From the NCBI GenBank assembly GCA_938015575.1, contig CALLPT010000293.1, positions 1 to 45,855 of the forward strand: a stretch of DNA of 45,855 nucleotides. Reading direction: 5' to 3'. A model generated the notes under the pieces. The model had not been told where the DNA came from, made no database searches, and was given only the letters and a program-made list of their open reading frames with translations. Positions 17,081 to 25,175 of the stretch are shown here, one piece after another. The position numbers were made by a program, and so were the translations under genes. Origin of the DNA: an uncultured Acidimicrobiales bacterium. GTDB taxonomy: Bacteria > Actinomycetota > Acidimicrobiia > Acidimicrobiales > UBA10347. Each line of letters begins with the position of its first letter. The first letter of the stretch is position 1.

Positions 17081-17668
17081 GTGGACTTCGCCGTTATCGA
17101 TGACCCAACCGACCTCTTGCCGAGCGAGGACCGGAACATGGCTCGGCGATTCCTTGGCGCCGCGCACGGCACCGGATTCGACCAGGACCGAGCGCGCATC
17201 CTCGAACTCGTTGATGCGCACGACGACATTGCCGTTCGCACGTGTCGACCTGGCCATCTGACCGGCAGCGCGTTCGTGGTCGACGCGTCGCGCAATGCGG
17301 GCTTGTTGTTGTTCCACACCAAGTTGCAGAAGTGGCTGCAGCCGGGCGGGCACGCCGACGGCGACACGAACCTTGCCGCGGTCGCCCTGAAAGAAGCGAC
17401 CGAGGAAACCGGCATCGAGGGGCTGCGGGTCGTCGGTCCCGCCATCGACGTCGACATTCACGAGGTGGACCCACCTGCCGAAGATGCGCATTTGCATCTC
17501 GACGTGCGTTTCCTCGTGCTCGCGCCAGCCGGAGCCGAACCCGTCGGGAACCATGAAAGCCAGGGTTTCCGATGGCTCGACGCGGTCGAACTCGAGGCTG
17601 GCGACTACGAAGCTGGTCTCAAGCGCATGGCCCGAGCTGCATTCCCGCTCGCTCGCCAGCTGAGCTAG
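17081..17668 (+). CDS. Nudix hydrolase-like protein
   Basis: A 195-residue Nudix-fold protein. Members cleave nucleoside-diphosphate-linked compounds. The Nudix box is GHADGDTNLAAVALKEATEE followed by TGI; against GX5EX7REUXEEXGU the first Glu is Thr and the Arg is Lys, while the KEATEETGI core is intact. The middle is His/Asp-rich (DVDIHEVDPPAEDAHLHLDV). The start is taken as GTG 17081, 11 bp after the acyltransferase stop, with TAGGCT ending 8 nt upstream. Substrate unknown. Confidence 0.75.
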   Translation: MDFAVIDDPTDLLPSEDRNMARRFLGAAHGTGFDQDRARILELVDAHDDIAVRTCRPGHLTGSAFVVDASRNAGLLLFHTKLQKWLQPGGHADGDTNLAAVALKEATEETGIEGLRVVGPAIDVDIHEVDPPAEDAHLHLDVRFLVLAPAGAEPVGNHESQGFRWLDAVELEAGDYEAGLKRMARAAFPLARQLS

Positions 17669-17724
17669 CCACTCAACTGCTCAACCACTTACTTCCTCAG
17701 CCACTCACTTGCTCAGCCAGTGAG
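17669..17724. repeat. 16-bp imperfect tandem repeat
   Basis: Three and a half imperfect copies of a 16-bp unit (model CCACTCACTTGCTCAG) at 17669-17684, 17685-17700, 17701-17716 and 17717-17724. The array begins directly after the Nudix stop codon and runs into the 3' end of the convergent lipoprotein gene. Confidence 0.6.
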
Positions 17725-18657
17725 GCCGCTCACGATCTCGAGCAGCGTGGTGCCACAAATCTCTTGGGTCAGGATCGCGGGATCTTGGCTCGCGGTGAGT
17801 TCGGGCAGCTTCTCGAACAGACACGCCTGCAGGTCGGGGTCGAGACCGAGTTGGCCGAGCAGTAGCGCGGCTTCTTCGGGGCCGATACTGCCGAGCGCCG
17901 CCAGGGCGTCTTCGTCGAGACCAAGTGCGGGGATGTCGTCGGCGTCAAGCTCTGGGGCGTCGAAGTCTTCGCCGGCCGCGGCCTCGATGCCGCATGCCTC
18001 GCTCAGGTAGGCCTCGATGCGGACGGCGGCCTGGTCGATACCTCCGCTGTCGAGCGACTGCATGACCTCGCCAAATGCCGGATCGGTGAAGTCATAGTCG
18101 ATGGCCTCGAGCTGCTCGCTGATGTCACTCAGCTCGTCACGGACGGCTTCGATGTCGTCGCGGATCGCGTCGGGTGCGATCGCCACCAACGAGTCGTAAA
18201 TGTCGCCTGCGGCCTCAAAGAACTCGGGGCTGAAGGGATCGAGCTCTGCGTCTTCGAACGGATCATTCTCGTCGAGCTCACGGGCTACGCGGCAGAAGTC
18301 CTCGTCGCTGGCAAAGCCCGACGACGAGCTCTCCGGCTCCTCGGGCGGCTCTGCGGTTGGTGCCGGCGCCGCGGTTGCGGTGGGTGCTGCCGTGGGAACA
18401 GGCGTCTCTGTCGGTTCCGAATCGGCACCGCCCTCGGCACCGCCCTCGGCATCCTCCGAGCCAGCCCCTTCGGTATCGGTCTCCTCGGTCGCCTCGGTCG
18501 CTGGCTGATCGTCGCTGACGGACGCTGACGTCGTGGTTGTTGTCGCCGTCGACGAGCTACACGCCGTGGCCACAAACGCAACCACGACGGCAAGCACGAC
18601 GGCCAGCACGGGAAGGCGATTGCGCGACGGCCTCTCGATGTTCACAAGTGCGGTCAT
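17713..18657 (-). CDS. Lipoprotein with C-terminal two-cysteine domain, unknown function
   Basis: A 314-residue predicted lipoprotein: signal residues 1-32, lipobox VATAC with Cys33, then a Thr/Glu/Pro-rich disordered linker to about 115, then an acidic helical domain. Its last 45 residues (LGQLGLDPDLQACLFEKLPE onward to the CGTTLLEI motif) closely match the C-terminus of the protein encoded directly upstream, including both cysteines. I recognise no named family. The ATG at 18657 is chosen over 18678 because it gives a compact signal peptide. The gene follows the other member on the same strand after an 85-bp gap. The domain likely sits outside the membrane with the cysteines paired. Confidence 0.65.
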   Translation of the reverse strand: MTALVNIERPSRNRLPVLAVVLAVVVAFVATACSSSTATTTTTSASVSDDQPATEATEETDTEGAGSEDAEGGAEGGADSEPTETPVPTAAPTATAAPAPTAEPPEEPESSSSGFASDEDFCRVARELDENDPFEDAELDPFSPEFFEAAGDIYDSLVAIAPDAIRDDIEAVRDELSDISEQLEAIDYDFTDPAFGEVMQSLDSGGIDQAAVRIEAYLSEACGIEAAAGEDFDAPELDADDIPALGLDEDALAALGSIGPEEAALLLGQLGLDPDLQACLFEKLPELTASQDPAILTQEICGTTLLEIVSGLTG

Positions 18658-18742
18658 GTTCGGATCGTGCCACAGCACGGCGAAATCTCAACATCACGTC
18701 CCCCATTTGTGACAGAGGACCCATCGACTCGCTCCACGGCCA

Positions 18743-19438
18743 CTAGCCGCCGTCGGTGATGATCGCCAGCAGGCTCGTGCCGCACACCTGACGCGCTCGC
18801 AACGTTGCGTCGGTCACCGCAGCCGCAAGATCACCGAACTCGTCGATAAGACACTGCTCGACCTCGGGCGACAACTCGTACTGTCCCAAGAACGCCTGGT
18901 TCGAAATCGACGTGATGTCTTCGACCGTCGCTGGCGCGCTGTCGGCGGGTGCCGGATCCGCAGCGTCGTCGCCGCGGAGGAACAAGAACCAAACGAGGAG
19001 CACCGCAAGTACGGCCCCGAGTAGTCCCAACACGATGCGCTGGTCGATCGCCATGGAACGTTCATCGACCGAAGCCGGCGGTTGCCAGCCTTCGACCGGG
19101 CCGGAATCGCGGACGGTCTCCTGAGCCGAAGGGCTCGGCGAGGTTGCGCCGATCGTCACCACGTTGTCGGTCGTGGCGGTGGCAACGGGCTCGGACTGTT
19201 GTGCGATCGTCCACTTGCGCACCTTGTTGAGCATCGCCGCCGCGGACTTGCGCGACTCGTTCGGAAACGCGGACATCACGGCCCGCGCCTCGTCTTTGGC
19301 CATCGTGGTGACATCGATCGTCGCGTGCTCCGAGGCCCGGACCTTGCGCCACACGTCGGCGACCGCTTGGGTCTCGTCATCATCGAACTCGTCACGATGG
19401 GCCCGTCCCCAAGCCTCGATCGCATCCACCAGTTGCAT
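18743..19438 (-). CDS. Membrane protein sharing a two-cysteine C-terminal domain
   Basis: A 231-residue protein. Residues 1-70 are a charged helical domain (AWGRAHRDEFDDDETQAVAD, later NESRKSAAAMLNKVRKW), followed by a Ser/Thr-rich linker, one membrane helix at about 138-157 (VLGLLGAVLAVLLVWFLFL) and an outer C-terminal domain. The end, LGQYELSPEVEQCL through CGTSLLAI, matches the neighbouring lipoprotein over about 45 residues. The N-terminal domain is predicted cytoplasmic and the shared domain outside. The start at 19438 leaves 60 bp to the divergent hydratase gene. Function unknown. Confidence 0.65.
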   Translation of the reverse strand: MQLVDAIEAWGRAHRDEFDDDETQAVADVWRKVRASEHATIDVTTMAKDEARAVMSAFPNESRKSAAAMLNKVRKWTIAQQSEPVATATTDNVVTIGATSPSPSAQETVRDSGPVEGWQPPASVDERSMAIDQRIVLGLLGAVLAVLLVWFLFLRGDDAADPAPADSAPATVEDITSISNQAFLGQYELSPEVEQCLIDEFGDLAAAVTDATLRARQVCGTSLLAIITDGG

Positions 19439-19498
19439 CGGCGAATGATGGCAGACCAACACATGCAGCTCAACCCGGCCTGCTCTAGAGTCCGGCCC

Positions 19499-20251
19499 AT
19501 GACGCTCGACCGGCCACAGATCGAAGAAGCAGCCGCCTACCTCTTCCATCTTCGGGTGCAGCGCGAGACGGCAGCCGCGCTGCCGTTCGAGATTCGCCCG
19601 AAGAACGTCGAGGACGCCTACGCAATCCAAGATGCGATGCACGCGACTGCGGGTTGGCCGATCGGCGTACTCAAGGTCGGATGCACCAGCGAGATCGCCC
19701 AGGAGATTCTCGGGATCCCTCACCCGATCGGCGGTCGAGTACCAGCGGAGGGCGTCTTCGCCTCTGGCGCCGAGATTCCCGCGTCGTACTTCGCCAACGC
19801 CCCCGCAATCGAATGCGAGTTCGCGATCCAGGTCGATGAAGCCGGTGAGCCGGTGGCCGTCGCTCCGGCGCTCGAACTCGTCGACCCTCGTGTTACCTCG
19901 TCGGCGGGTTTCGGCGGCATGACCACGATCGCCGACAACTCGGCCGGCTGCGGTGTCGTCCTCGGAACGGCGACGCCGATCGAGGCCGCCGGAGACTTGG
20001 TCAGCCACGATGTCGAACTTCGCTCGGGCACTGGCGAGGTGCTCGCCACCGGATCGGCGGCCGCCGTGCTCGGTGGCCCGGCCGCATCGGTCGACTGGAC
20101 CAAGACGCACGAGGCGTCGCGCGGTCGCGACCTGGCCGGTGGCGCGTGGATCATCACCGGCACTTGCACCGGGCTCACGCCGACCCAGGTTGGCGGTGCG
20201 TACCTGGCCGACTTCGGTGGATTGGGCCAGGTCTCGTTCAGCCTCGCCTAG
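19499..20251 (+). CDS. 2-keto-4-pentenoate hydratase-like protein (FAH superfamily)
   Basis: A 250-residue protein of the fumarylacetoacetate hydrolase superfamily, MhpD branch. MhpD-type enzymes add water to 2-hydroxypenta-2,4-dienoate in meta-cleavage pathways, or act as decarboxylases. The metal-binding pair is visible as ECE in AIECEFAIQV, and the KVGCTS and GGRVPAEGVF segments match the family. A TAGAGT box ends 7 nt before the ATG, implying a leaderless transcript. The 3' end overlaps the convergent Rid gene by 4 bp. No other meta-cleavage gene is in the window, so the exact reaction is open. Confidence 0.78.
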   Translation: MTLDRPQIEEAAAYLFHLRVQRETAAALPFEIRPKNVEDAYAIQDAMHATAGWPIGVLKVGCTSEIAQEILGIPHPIGGRVPAEGVFASGAEIPASYFANAPAIECEFAIQVDEAGEPVAVAPALELVDPRVTSSAGFGGMTTIADNSAGCGVVLGTATPIEAAGDLVSHDVELRSGTGEVLATGSAAAVLGGPAASVDWTKTHEASRGRDLAGGAWIITGTCTGLTPTQVGGAYLADFGGLGQVSFSLA

Positions 20252-20634
20252 CTCGCGTCGTCGAGCACGGCATAGGCCTCGATCTCAACCGTCATCCGAG
20301 GATCGATCAACCGACTCACCTCGACCAGCGTCGACGCCGGCTTGATCGCCCCGAAAACCGCGTGATGGGCCTTGGCGACCTCGGGCATCTCGTCGATGTT
20401 CGTCACATAGGTAATGGTGCGCACGACATCGCTCGCGGACGCGCCTGCCTCGGCCAGCGCGTCTTGGATGATCCCCAGGGCCGACACACTCTGGTCATAG
20501 GTCGAGGTGCCATCAAGGCAATCTTGGGCGGCACATGTGCCGGCGACATGGACGGTGTTTCCGACTCGGACGGCGCGGCAATAGCCGAACACCTCTTCGT
20601 ACGGGCTTCCGCTGGAAACGTTCTGGCGTGGCAT
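20248..20634 (-). CDS. Rid-family (YjgF/RidA-like) protein
   Basis: A 128-residue Rid superfamily protein. RidA members hydrolyse reactive enamine/imine intermediates; other subgroups have different roles. Typical segments are GNTVHVAGTCA, a QVxxAL-like helix (SALGIIQDALAEAGAS), VVRTITYVTNI, and VEVSRLIDPRMTVEIEAYAV. The Arg in SRL aligns with the catalytic Arg of RidA. The start is 4 nt after the acyl-CoA dehydrogenase stop, so it is the last gene of that minus-strand set. Confidence 0.82.
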   Translation of the reverse strand: MPRQNVSSGSPYEEVFGYCRAVRVGNTVHVAGTCAAQDCLDGTSTYDQSVSALGIIQDALAEAGASASDVVRTITYVTNIDEMPEVAKAHHAVFGAIKPASTLVEVSRLIDPRMTVEIEAYAVLDDAS

Positions 20635-20638
20635 GGGT

Positions 20639-21964
20639 CTAATCCAACCAGCTCGCGGGTCCGCCGCGCTGCACTTTGTTGAACCGGGCCGCAAAGGACG
20701 GGGTCTCGAACATCTCGTTGTCGACGCCGTAACCGAACAAGTACTGGCCGACGCGCCGCATCTGCATCTCTTCGGCACCTTCGGTGATGCGGTAGCGACG
20801 GTGATGCCGGAAGATGTGCTCGAACGGCATATGCCGGCTATAGCCGATGCCGCCGTGGGTCTGGATGGCACGATCCGCTGCCTGCCCGACCAACCGGTTC
20901 GCTCGGTAGTTACACATTGCGACCTTGTCTGAGATCTCGGTCGCGTCGTCGATCTTGTCGAGCTGCCACGCGGTCTTGCGGATGAGTTCGCGCAGCATGG
21001 CGGCCTCGGTGTGCAGCTCGATCAGCGGCCACTGGATCGCCTGGTTGGCGGACAGCGGCTTGTTGTGGATCTGGCGTTCTCGCGAGTACTTGACCGCCTC
21101 GTTGATGCAGTACTGGGCCGCTCCGAGAGACGACGCCGCTTGACGGATGCGATTCTCGTGCACGAACAACTGCGCTGTCGCCAGACCGTGACCCTCAGGC
21201 CCGAGCAGATCGCTGTCCTTGACGCGAACATCGGTGAGTGTGACTTCGGCGTGGTCGGTCGGCATGTTGTAGGTCCACCACATGAACTCGACCTTGAAGC
21301 CAGGTGTGTCGACAGGGACGATGAAGTTGCTGATGCCGGCCGCCTCGCCGGGCTTGCCCGACGTGCGACAGAAGATGTAGTCGTGGGTCGCCGCGTGCAT
21401 GCCGGTGTTCCAGCGTTTGGCACCATTGATGATCCACTCGTCACCGTCGCGGTAGGCGGTGGTCTCCATGCGGGTGGCATCGGTGCCTGCCATTGGTTCG
21501 GTCAAGCCGAACCCGATGCGAGCCTCGCCGGCCAGCATCTTGGGGATCCAGTACTCCTGCTGTTCTTGGGAGCCGTACTTCTCCATCATCAGCACGGTCG
21601 GGAAGTTTCCGACGATCGATGACTCATTCTGCAGATCGTTGTGCAGACCCAACCCCTTGGCCGCCAGGTGCTCGCGGATGATGGCCATCGCCAGGTTCGA
21701 GCCGTCTTGGCCGCCAAACCGCTCCGGCAAGTGATAGCGGAGGAAGCCGGCCGCGTCGGCGCGACGGCGCATCTCCTTGAGGAGCGCCTCCCACTCGGCA
21801 TTGGGCCAACCGTCGCGATCCCAGTCGGTGCGACTGTCTTCGCGGCGGTGATCGAAGAACCGGATGTTGTCGTTCTCGCGCTCGAGCGGCTTGATCTCGT
21901 CCTCGATGAACTGGTCGAGACGATCGAGCAGGTCCTGGATGTCGGCCGGGATATCGAAGTCCAT
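20639..21964 (-). CDS. Acyl-CoA dehydrogenase
   Basis: A 441-residue FAD enzyme that should introduce the alpha-beta double bond in an acyl-CoA. The FAD/substrate segment GFGLTEPMAGTDATRMETTA lies near 160, the arginine-rich segment IRQAASSLGAAQ is near 290, and RITEG (392-396) sits where many family members carry the catalytic Glu. The N-terminus has an extended charged loop with an ERENDNIRFFDHRREDSRTD segment. A TAGGGT box ends 6 nt before the ATG. It lies between a MaoC hydratase and a Rid gene on the same strand. The C-terminal style resembles ACAD10/11-like enzymes; the substrate is unknown. Confidence 0.88.
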   Translation of the reverse strand: MDFDIPADIQDLLDRLDQFIEDEIKPLERENDNIRFFDHRREDSRTDWDRDGWPNAEWEALLKEMRRRADAAGFLRYHLPERFGGQDGSNLAMAIIREHLAAKGLGLHNDLQNESSIVGNFPTVLMMEKYGSQEQQEYWIPKMLAGEARIGFGLTEPMAGTDATRMETTAYRDGDEWIINGAKRWNTGMHAATHDYIFCRTSGKPGEAAGISNFIVPVDTPGFKVEFMWWTYNMPTDHAEVTLTDVRVKDSDLLGPEGHGLATAQLFVHENRIRQAASSLGAAQYCINEAVKYSRERQIHNKPLSANQAIQWPLIELHTEAAMLRELIRKTAWQLDKIDDATEISDKVAMCNYRANRLVGQAADRAIQTHGGIGYSRHMPFEHIFRHHRRYRITEGAEEMQMRRVGQYLFGYGVDNEMFETPSFAARFNKVQRGGPASWLD

Positions 21965-21981
21965 GGGCCGACCCTAGGTGC

Positions 21982-22437
21982 CTACATCAACAGCGTGAGC
22001 ATTTCGTAGAGCACTGCTGGCTTCTCGTTGCCCACGACATGGATGGTGGCCTCGCTCGTGATCAAGGTGCCGGGGCCTTTGGCCTCGGCCTTGAGGATGC
22101 GGGAGCGACCGTGGAGGGTGGACGGCACCGGTACCGGCGACAGGAACCGCAGCTTGTTTGCGCCGTAGTTGACACCGTTCGACACGCCCTCGAACTCGCC
22201 GATACTCACGATGCCCGACGCCATCAGACTCAGCGTGAAGAAGCCGTGCGCGATCGGACCGCCGAAGGGTCCGGCATTGGCCCGCTCGATGTCCACGTGG
22301 ATCCATTGATGGTCGCCGGTGATCTCGGCGAACGTGTTGACCTTGTCCTGGGTCATCTCGAAGGTCGAGCCGAACGGCCCGTACTCATCGGAGACCGATG
22401 CGTTGATTGCGTCGATGTCATCGAAACGAATTGCCAT
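21982..22437 (-). CDS. MaoC-type (R)-specific enoyl-CoA hydratase
   Basis: A 151-residue single-hotdog MaoC dehydratase. The hydratase 2 motif is visible from FAEITGDHQWIHVD to HGFFTLSL, with Asp42 and His47 as the expected catalytic pair. It closely resembles mycobacterial HtdZ/Rv0130, which hydrates trans-2-enoyl-CoA to the (3R)-hydroxy product. It stands 17 bp before the acyl-CoA dehydrogenase start and could act on that product. A TAGCGT box ends 7 nt before the ATG. Confidence 0.87.
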   Translation of the reverse strand: MAIRFDDIDAINASVSDEYGPFGSTFEMTQDKVNTFAEITGDHQWIHVDIERANAGPFGGPIAHGFFTLSLMASGIVSIGEFEGVSNGVNYGANKLRFLSPVPVPSTLHGRSRILKAEAKGPGTLITSEATIHVVGNEKPAVLYEMLTLLM

Positions 22438-22458
22438 GACGACGACGCTAGTGCAGGG

Positions 22459-23217
22459 CTACTTGTTCTTCGAAGAGATGCGGGCCTTGAGGTCCGACAC
22501 CCACTGCTTGAACTCGTCCTGCTGCATTGCCCAGAACTGTGGCGCAGTCTCGAGGTCGACGGCTGCCTGGCTGTCTTCGACGGCGGCAAGCGAGCCAAAC
22601 GTCGCCTTGGTCTTGGCGACCAAACCCTTGGGCGCGGCGGCCGCCTTTTGGGCGTATTCGATGGCCACGTTGAGCAGCTCATCGTCAGGCACGCACTTGT
22701 AGGCGATACCGACATCGGCCGCCTGCTGCCCATTGAGCCGTTCGCCGAACAGGACCATCGCCTTTGCGGTCTGCAGATTCGTGATGTTGGCGAGGCGCCA
22801 GGTGTGGCCGCCGCCGGAGTGGATGGCGATCTGGTGGAAACGAGAATCGAAGCGTGCGGACTCACCGGCCAGGATCATGTCGGCGGCCAACGCCAGGTTC
22901 ATCCCCGCGCCAACGGCCGGACCGTTCACGGCGGCGATGGTCGGCAGGCCCGAGTGCGCCACGGCCAAGAAGCCGCGATAGATCGAGCTGAGTTCGGCTT
23001 CACTACCGGCACCGAGCAGGTCGTCGAGCAGGGCGCCGGCGCAAAATGCGCTTCCTGCACCAGTGAGCACAAGCGCGCCGATGCCATCGTCAGCTTCGGC
23101 CTGGGCAACGGCCTCGATCATGGCGTCGTTCATCGCTGACGTCACGGTGTTGCGGCGGTCGGGGTCGTTCAAGGTGATAACTGCGACCCGATCGTGGGTC
23201 TCGACGAGGATGCTCAT
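22459..23217 (-). CDS. Crotonase-family protein lacking both usual glutamates
   Basis: A 252-residue crotonase-fold protein. The oxyanion-hole segments FCAGALLDDL and NGPAVGAGMNLALAADM are present. When the helix SRFHQIAIHSGGGHTWRL is lined up with rat enoyl-CoA hydratase, the first catalytic Glu position is Phe and the second (in TAKAMVL) is Ala. It therefore may be an isomerase, hydrolase or other crotonase rather than a hydratase. It is near the MaoC and acyl-CoA dehydrogenase genes on the same strand. TAGGTT ends 8 nt before the ATG at 23217; the longer frame to 23292 has no support. Confidence 0.8.
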   Translation of the reverse strand: MSILVETHDRVAVITLNDPDRRNTVTSAMNDAMIEAVAQAEADDGIGALVLTGAGSAFCAGALLDDLLGAGSEAELSSIYRGFLAVAHSGLPTIAAVNGPAVGAGMNLALAADMILAGESARFDSRFHQIAIHSGGGHTWRLANITNLQTAKAMVLFGERLNGQQAADVGIAYKCVPDDELLNVAIEYAQKAAAAPKGLVAKTKATFGSLAAVEDSQAAVDLETAPQFWAMQQDEFKQWVSDLKARISSKNK

Positions 23218-23450
23218 GAGCGCTGAACCTATCGGCCCGACCGTCGCTGGGCAGAATTGCTGGCACGTCGGCCACCGGTTTCTCGTCACCACGTCATGCC
23301 CGCCTCAAACGACACCGTTGGCTGTGTCAAGGGACCGGACCGGTGGGTGTACCCGCCCAGGCCATATGGCCCACTCCTACCGATTCGTGCGGCGATGCCT
23401 CATCTACGGCTTCCCGGGGCCGAAATAGGGACGGAGGAGGAGAGAGCGCA

Positions 23451-25175
23451 ATGGCAGACATCAACGAAAACAACGATGGCATCGAGATCACACCCGAACC
23501 GGGTGATCACCTGTCGGGCGCGATCCCGATGAATTTCGACAACGTGACCCCTGAAGACGTGGCGCCTGAACTCGCCGAGCTGCTTGGCGACCTGCCAATG
23601 CCACCGGCGCCGCCCGAGATCCCCGACGGCGTCGCCGCGGCTCACTTCGAGGCGCCGAACGACCTGATCGCCGACATGTTGCAGAGCGCCGAAGCGCTCG
23701 AAGGCTCGATCGCCGACAGCCTCGCCGCCCCACCGGCACCGCACGCAAACTCGACCGAGGCCATGCGTTCCGCTCAGGCGTCGTACTCCGACATGAGCGA
23801 TGCGGTCGACGAGGCCAGCATGATGCGCTCCCGTGCCGCCGAGGTGCTGAACCAAAGCCAGGTTCAGGCACAGGCGCTACTGCAGGGCGCTCAACAGCGG
23901 GCATCGACCACGATCTCCGACGCCGACAAGCAGGCCGCAGGCATCGTCGAGGGCGCCCGCGAGCGTGCCGTCGCCATCGTCAGCGCCGCCCAAGACCGCG
24001 CCGATGACCTGATCGCCAACATCAGCGACGAGGTCAACCGGATCGAAGAAGAGGCTCGCGTCGCCGCACGTAAGGCCATCGAAAAGGCCCGCGAAGACGC
24101 AAAGGCCAAGGCCACCGAGATCACCGCCGAAGCGCTGACCGAGTCACAGTCGATCATTGCTCGCGGCGAGTCTGAGGCCTACGACGCCATCGAGGCAGCA
24201 AACGCCAAGGCCGCAGACATCATCACGAGCGCGCAGGCCAGCGCTGCCGAAGACGAAGCTGTCGGCGCAGCCAAGCTGAAAACCGCGATCGAGAAGTCCG
24301 AGGCCCTCATCGAAGAGGGCGAAGCACAGGGCCGCGAAATCGTCGCTCGGTGCAAGGCCGAGGCGACCAAGCTCGAAGAGCTCTCCGAGACCAAGGCTCA
24401 GGAGACCCGAGACGCAAGCAAGGCCGAAGCCGAGCAGATGATCGCCGAGGCTACGGCCGAAGCCGAGCAGATGCGTGAGCACGCCAACGAGATGCTCGCG
24501 ACGATCGAAGAGATCAAATCAAACGCTCAGCGCGATGTCGCCGAGGCTGCCGAAAAAGCCGCCACCGAGGCCGCCGAAGAAGCCCGCCGCGCCGCAGAGA
24601 TCAAGCTCGCCGGCGTGCGCGAAGAAGCCGACCGCCTCGAGGCCGCATCCAAGGGCATCCTCGACGAAGCCGAGAGCGAAGCCAACCGAGTGCGCCGCGA
24701 GGCAATGGAAGAAGCAAACGGCGTGCTGGCCAAGGCCAATACCCGAGCTTCGGACATCACCGAGCAGGCGATGAACGATGCCAACGGCATTCGCTCGACG
24801 GCACAGACCCAGATCGACGAATTGCTCGTCTCCGGCCGGAACCGCTCCACCGAGCTGGTCACGAGTGCCGAAGAGCGAGTCGAATCGATGCTCGCGTCAG
24901 CTCAGGCCGAAGCGGAGCAGATTCGGACCGAGGCACGCGAAGCCGCACAGCGCATGATCATGGAAGCCCGAACGCAGACCTCGGGCGCTCCGGTTGAACC
25001 TGCTGCCGAAGACATCGTGCCGGCACCGCCGGTCGAGGAACAAGCCGACGTTGCTCCGACGCCGAGTCAGAGCCAGGCCTTCTCCGAGATGTGGGCCGCC
25101 TCGGACCCGGTCGATGCCGACGAGTTCTTTGCTGGCATGGCCGATCGTGACGCCACCGACGTCTTCAAGGCCTAA
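23451..25175 (+). CDS. Long hendecad coiled-coil protein
   Basis: A 574-residue cytoplasmic-type protein without signal or membrane helix. Residues 1-105 are acidic and Pro-rich. From about 115 to 510 it is almost unbroken coiled coil, very rich in Ala and Glu. From 139 to about 215 an 11-residue phase is clear, for example QAAGIVEGARE, RAVAIVSAAQD and RADDLIANISD, with Ala at position 2 and Ile/Leu at position 5 or 6. Hendecad coils of this kind occur in actinobacterial polar-growth scaffolds such as Scy. The tail (510-574) is acidic and ends near DEFFAGMADRDATDVFKA. GGAGG about 11 nt upstream fixes the ATG. The role, perhaps cytoskeletal, is inference. Confidence 0.7.
   Translation: MADINENNDGIEITPEPGDHLSGAIPMNFDNVTPEDVAPELAELLGDLPMPPAPPEIPDGVAAAHFEAPNDLIADMLQSAEALEGSIADSLAAPPAPHANSTEAMRSAQASYSDMSDAVDEASMMRSRAAEVLNQSQVQAQALLQGAQQRASTTISDADKQAAGIVEGARERAVAIVSAAQDRADDLIANISDEVNRIEEEARVAARKAIEKAREDAKAKATEITAEALTESQSIIARGESEAYDAIEAANAKAADIITSAQASAAEDEAVGAAKLKTAIEKSEALIEEGEAQGREIVARCKAEATKLEELSETKAQETRDASKAEAEQMIAEATAEAEQMREHANEMLATIEEIKSNAQRDVAEAAEKAATEAAEEARRAAEIKLAGVREEADRLEAASKGILDEAESEANRVRREAMEEANGVLAKANTRASDITEQAMNDANGIRSTAQTQIDELLVSGRNRSTELVTSAEERVESMLASAQAEAEQIRTEAREAAQRMIMEARTQTSGAPVEPAAEDIVPAPPVEEQADVAPTPSQSQAFSEMWAASDPVDADEFFAGMADRDATDVFKA

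Noticed and set aside
23360-23371. GGCCATATGGCC palindrome upstream of the coiled-coil gene
   Set aside because: It is a perfect 12-bp palindrome but stands alone, about 80 bp before the start, with no promoter elements placed around it. Too little to call an operator.
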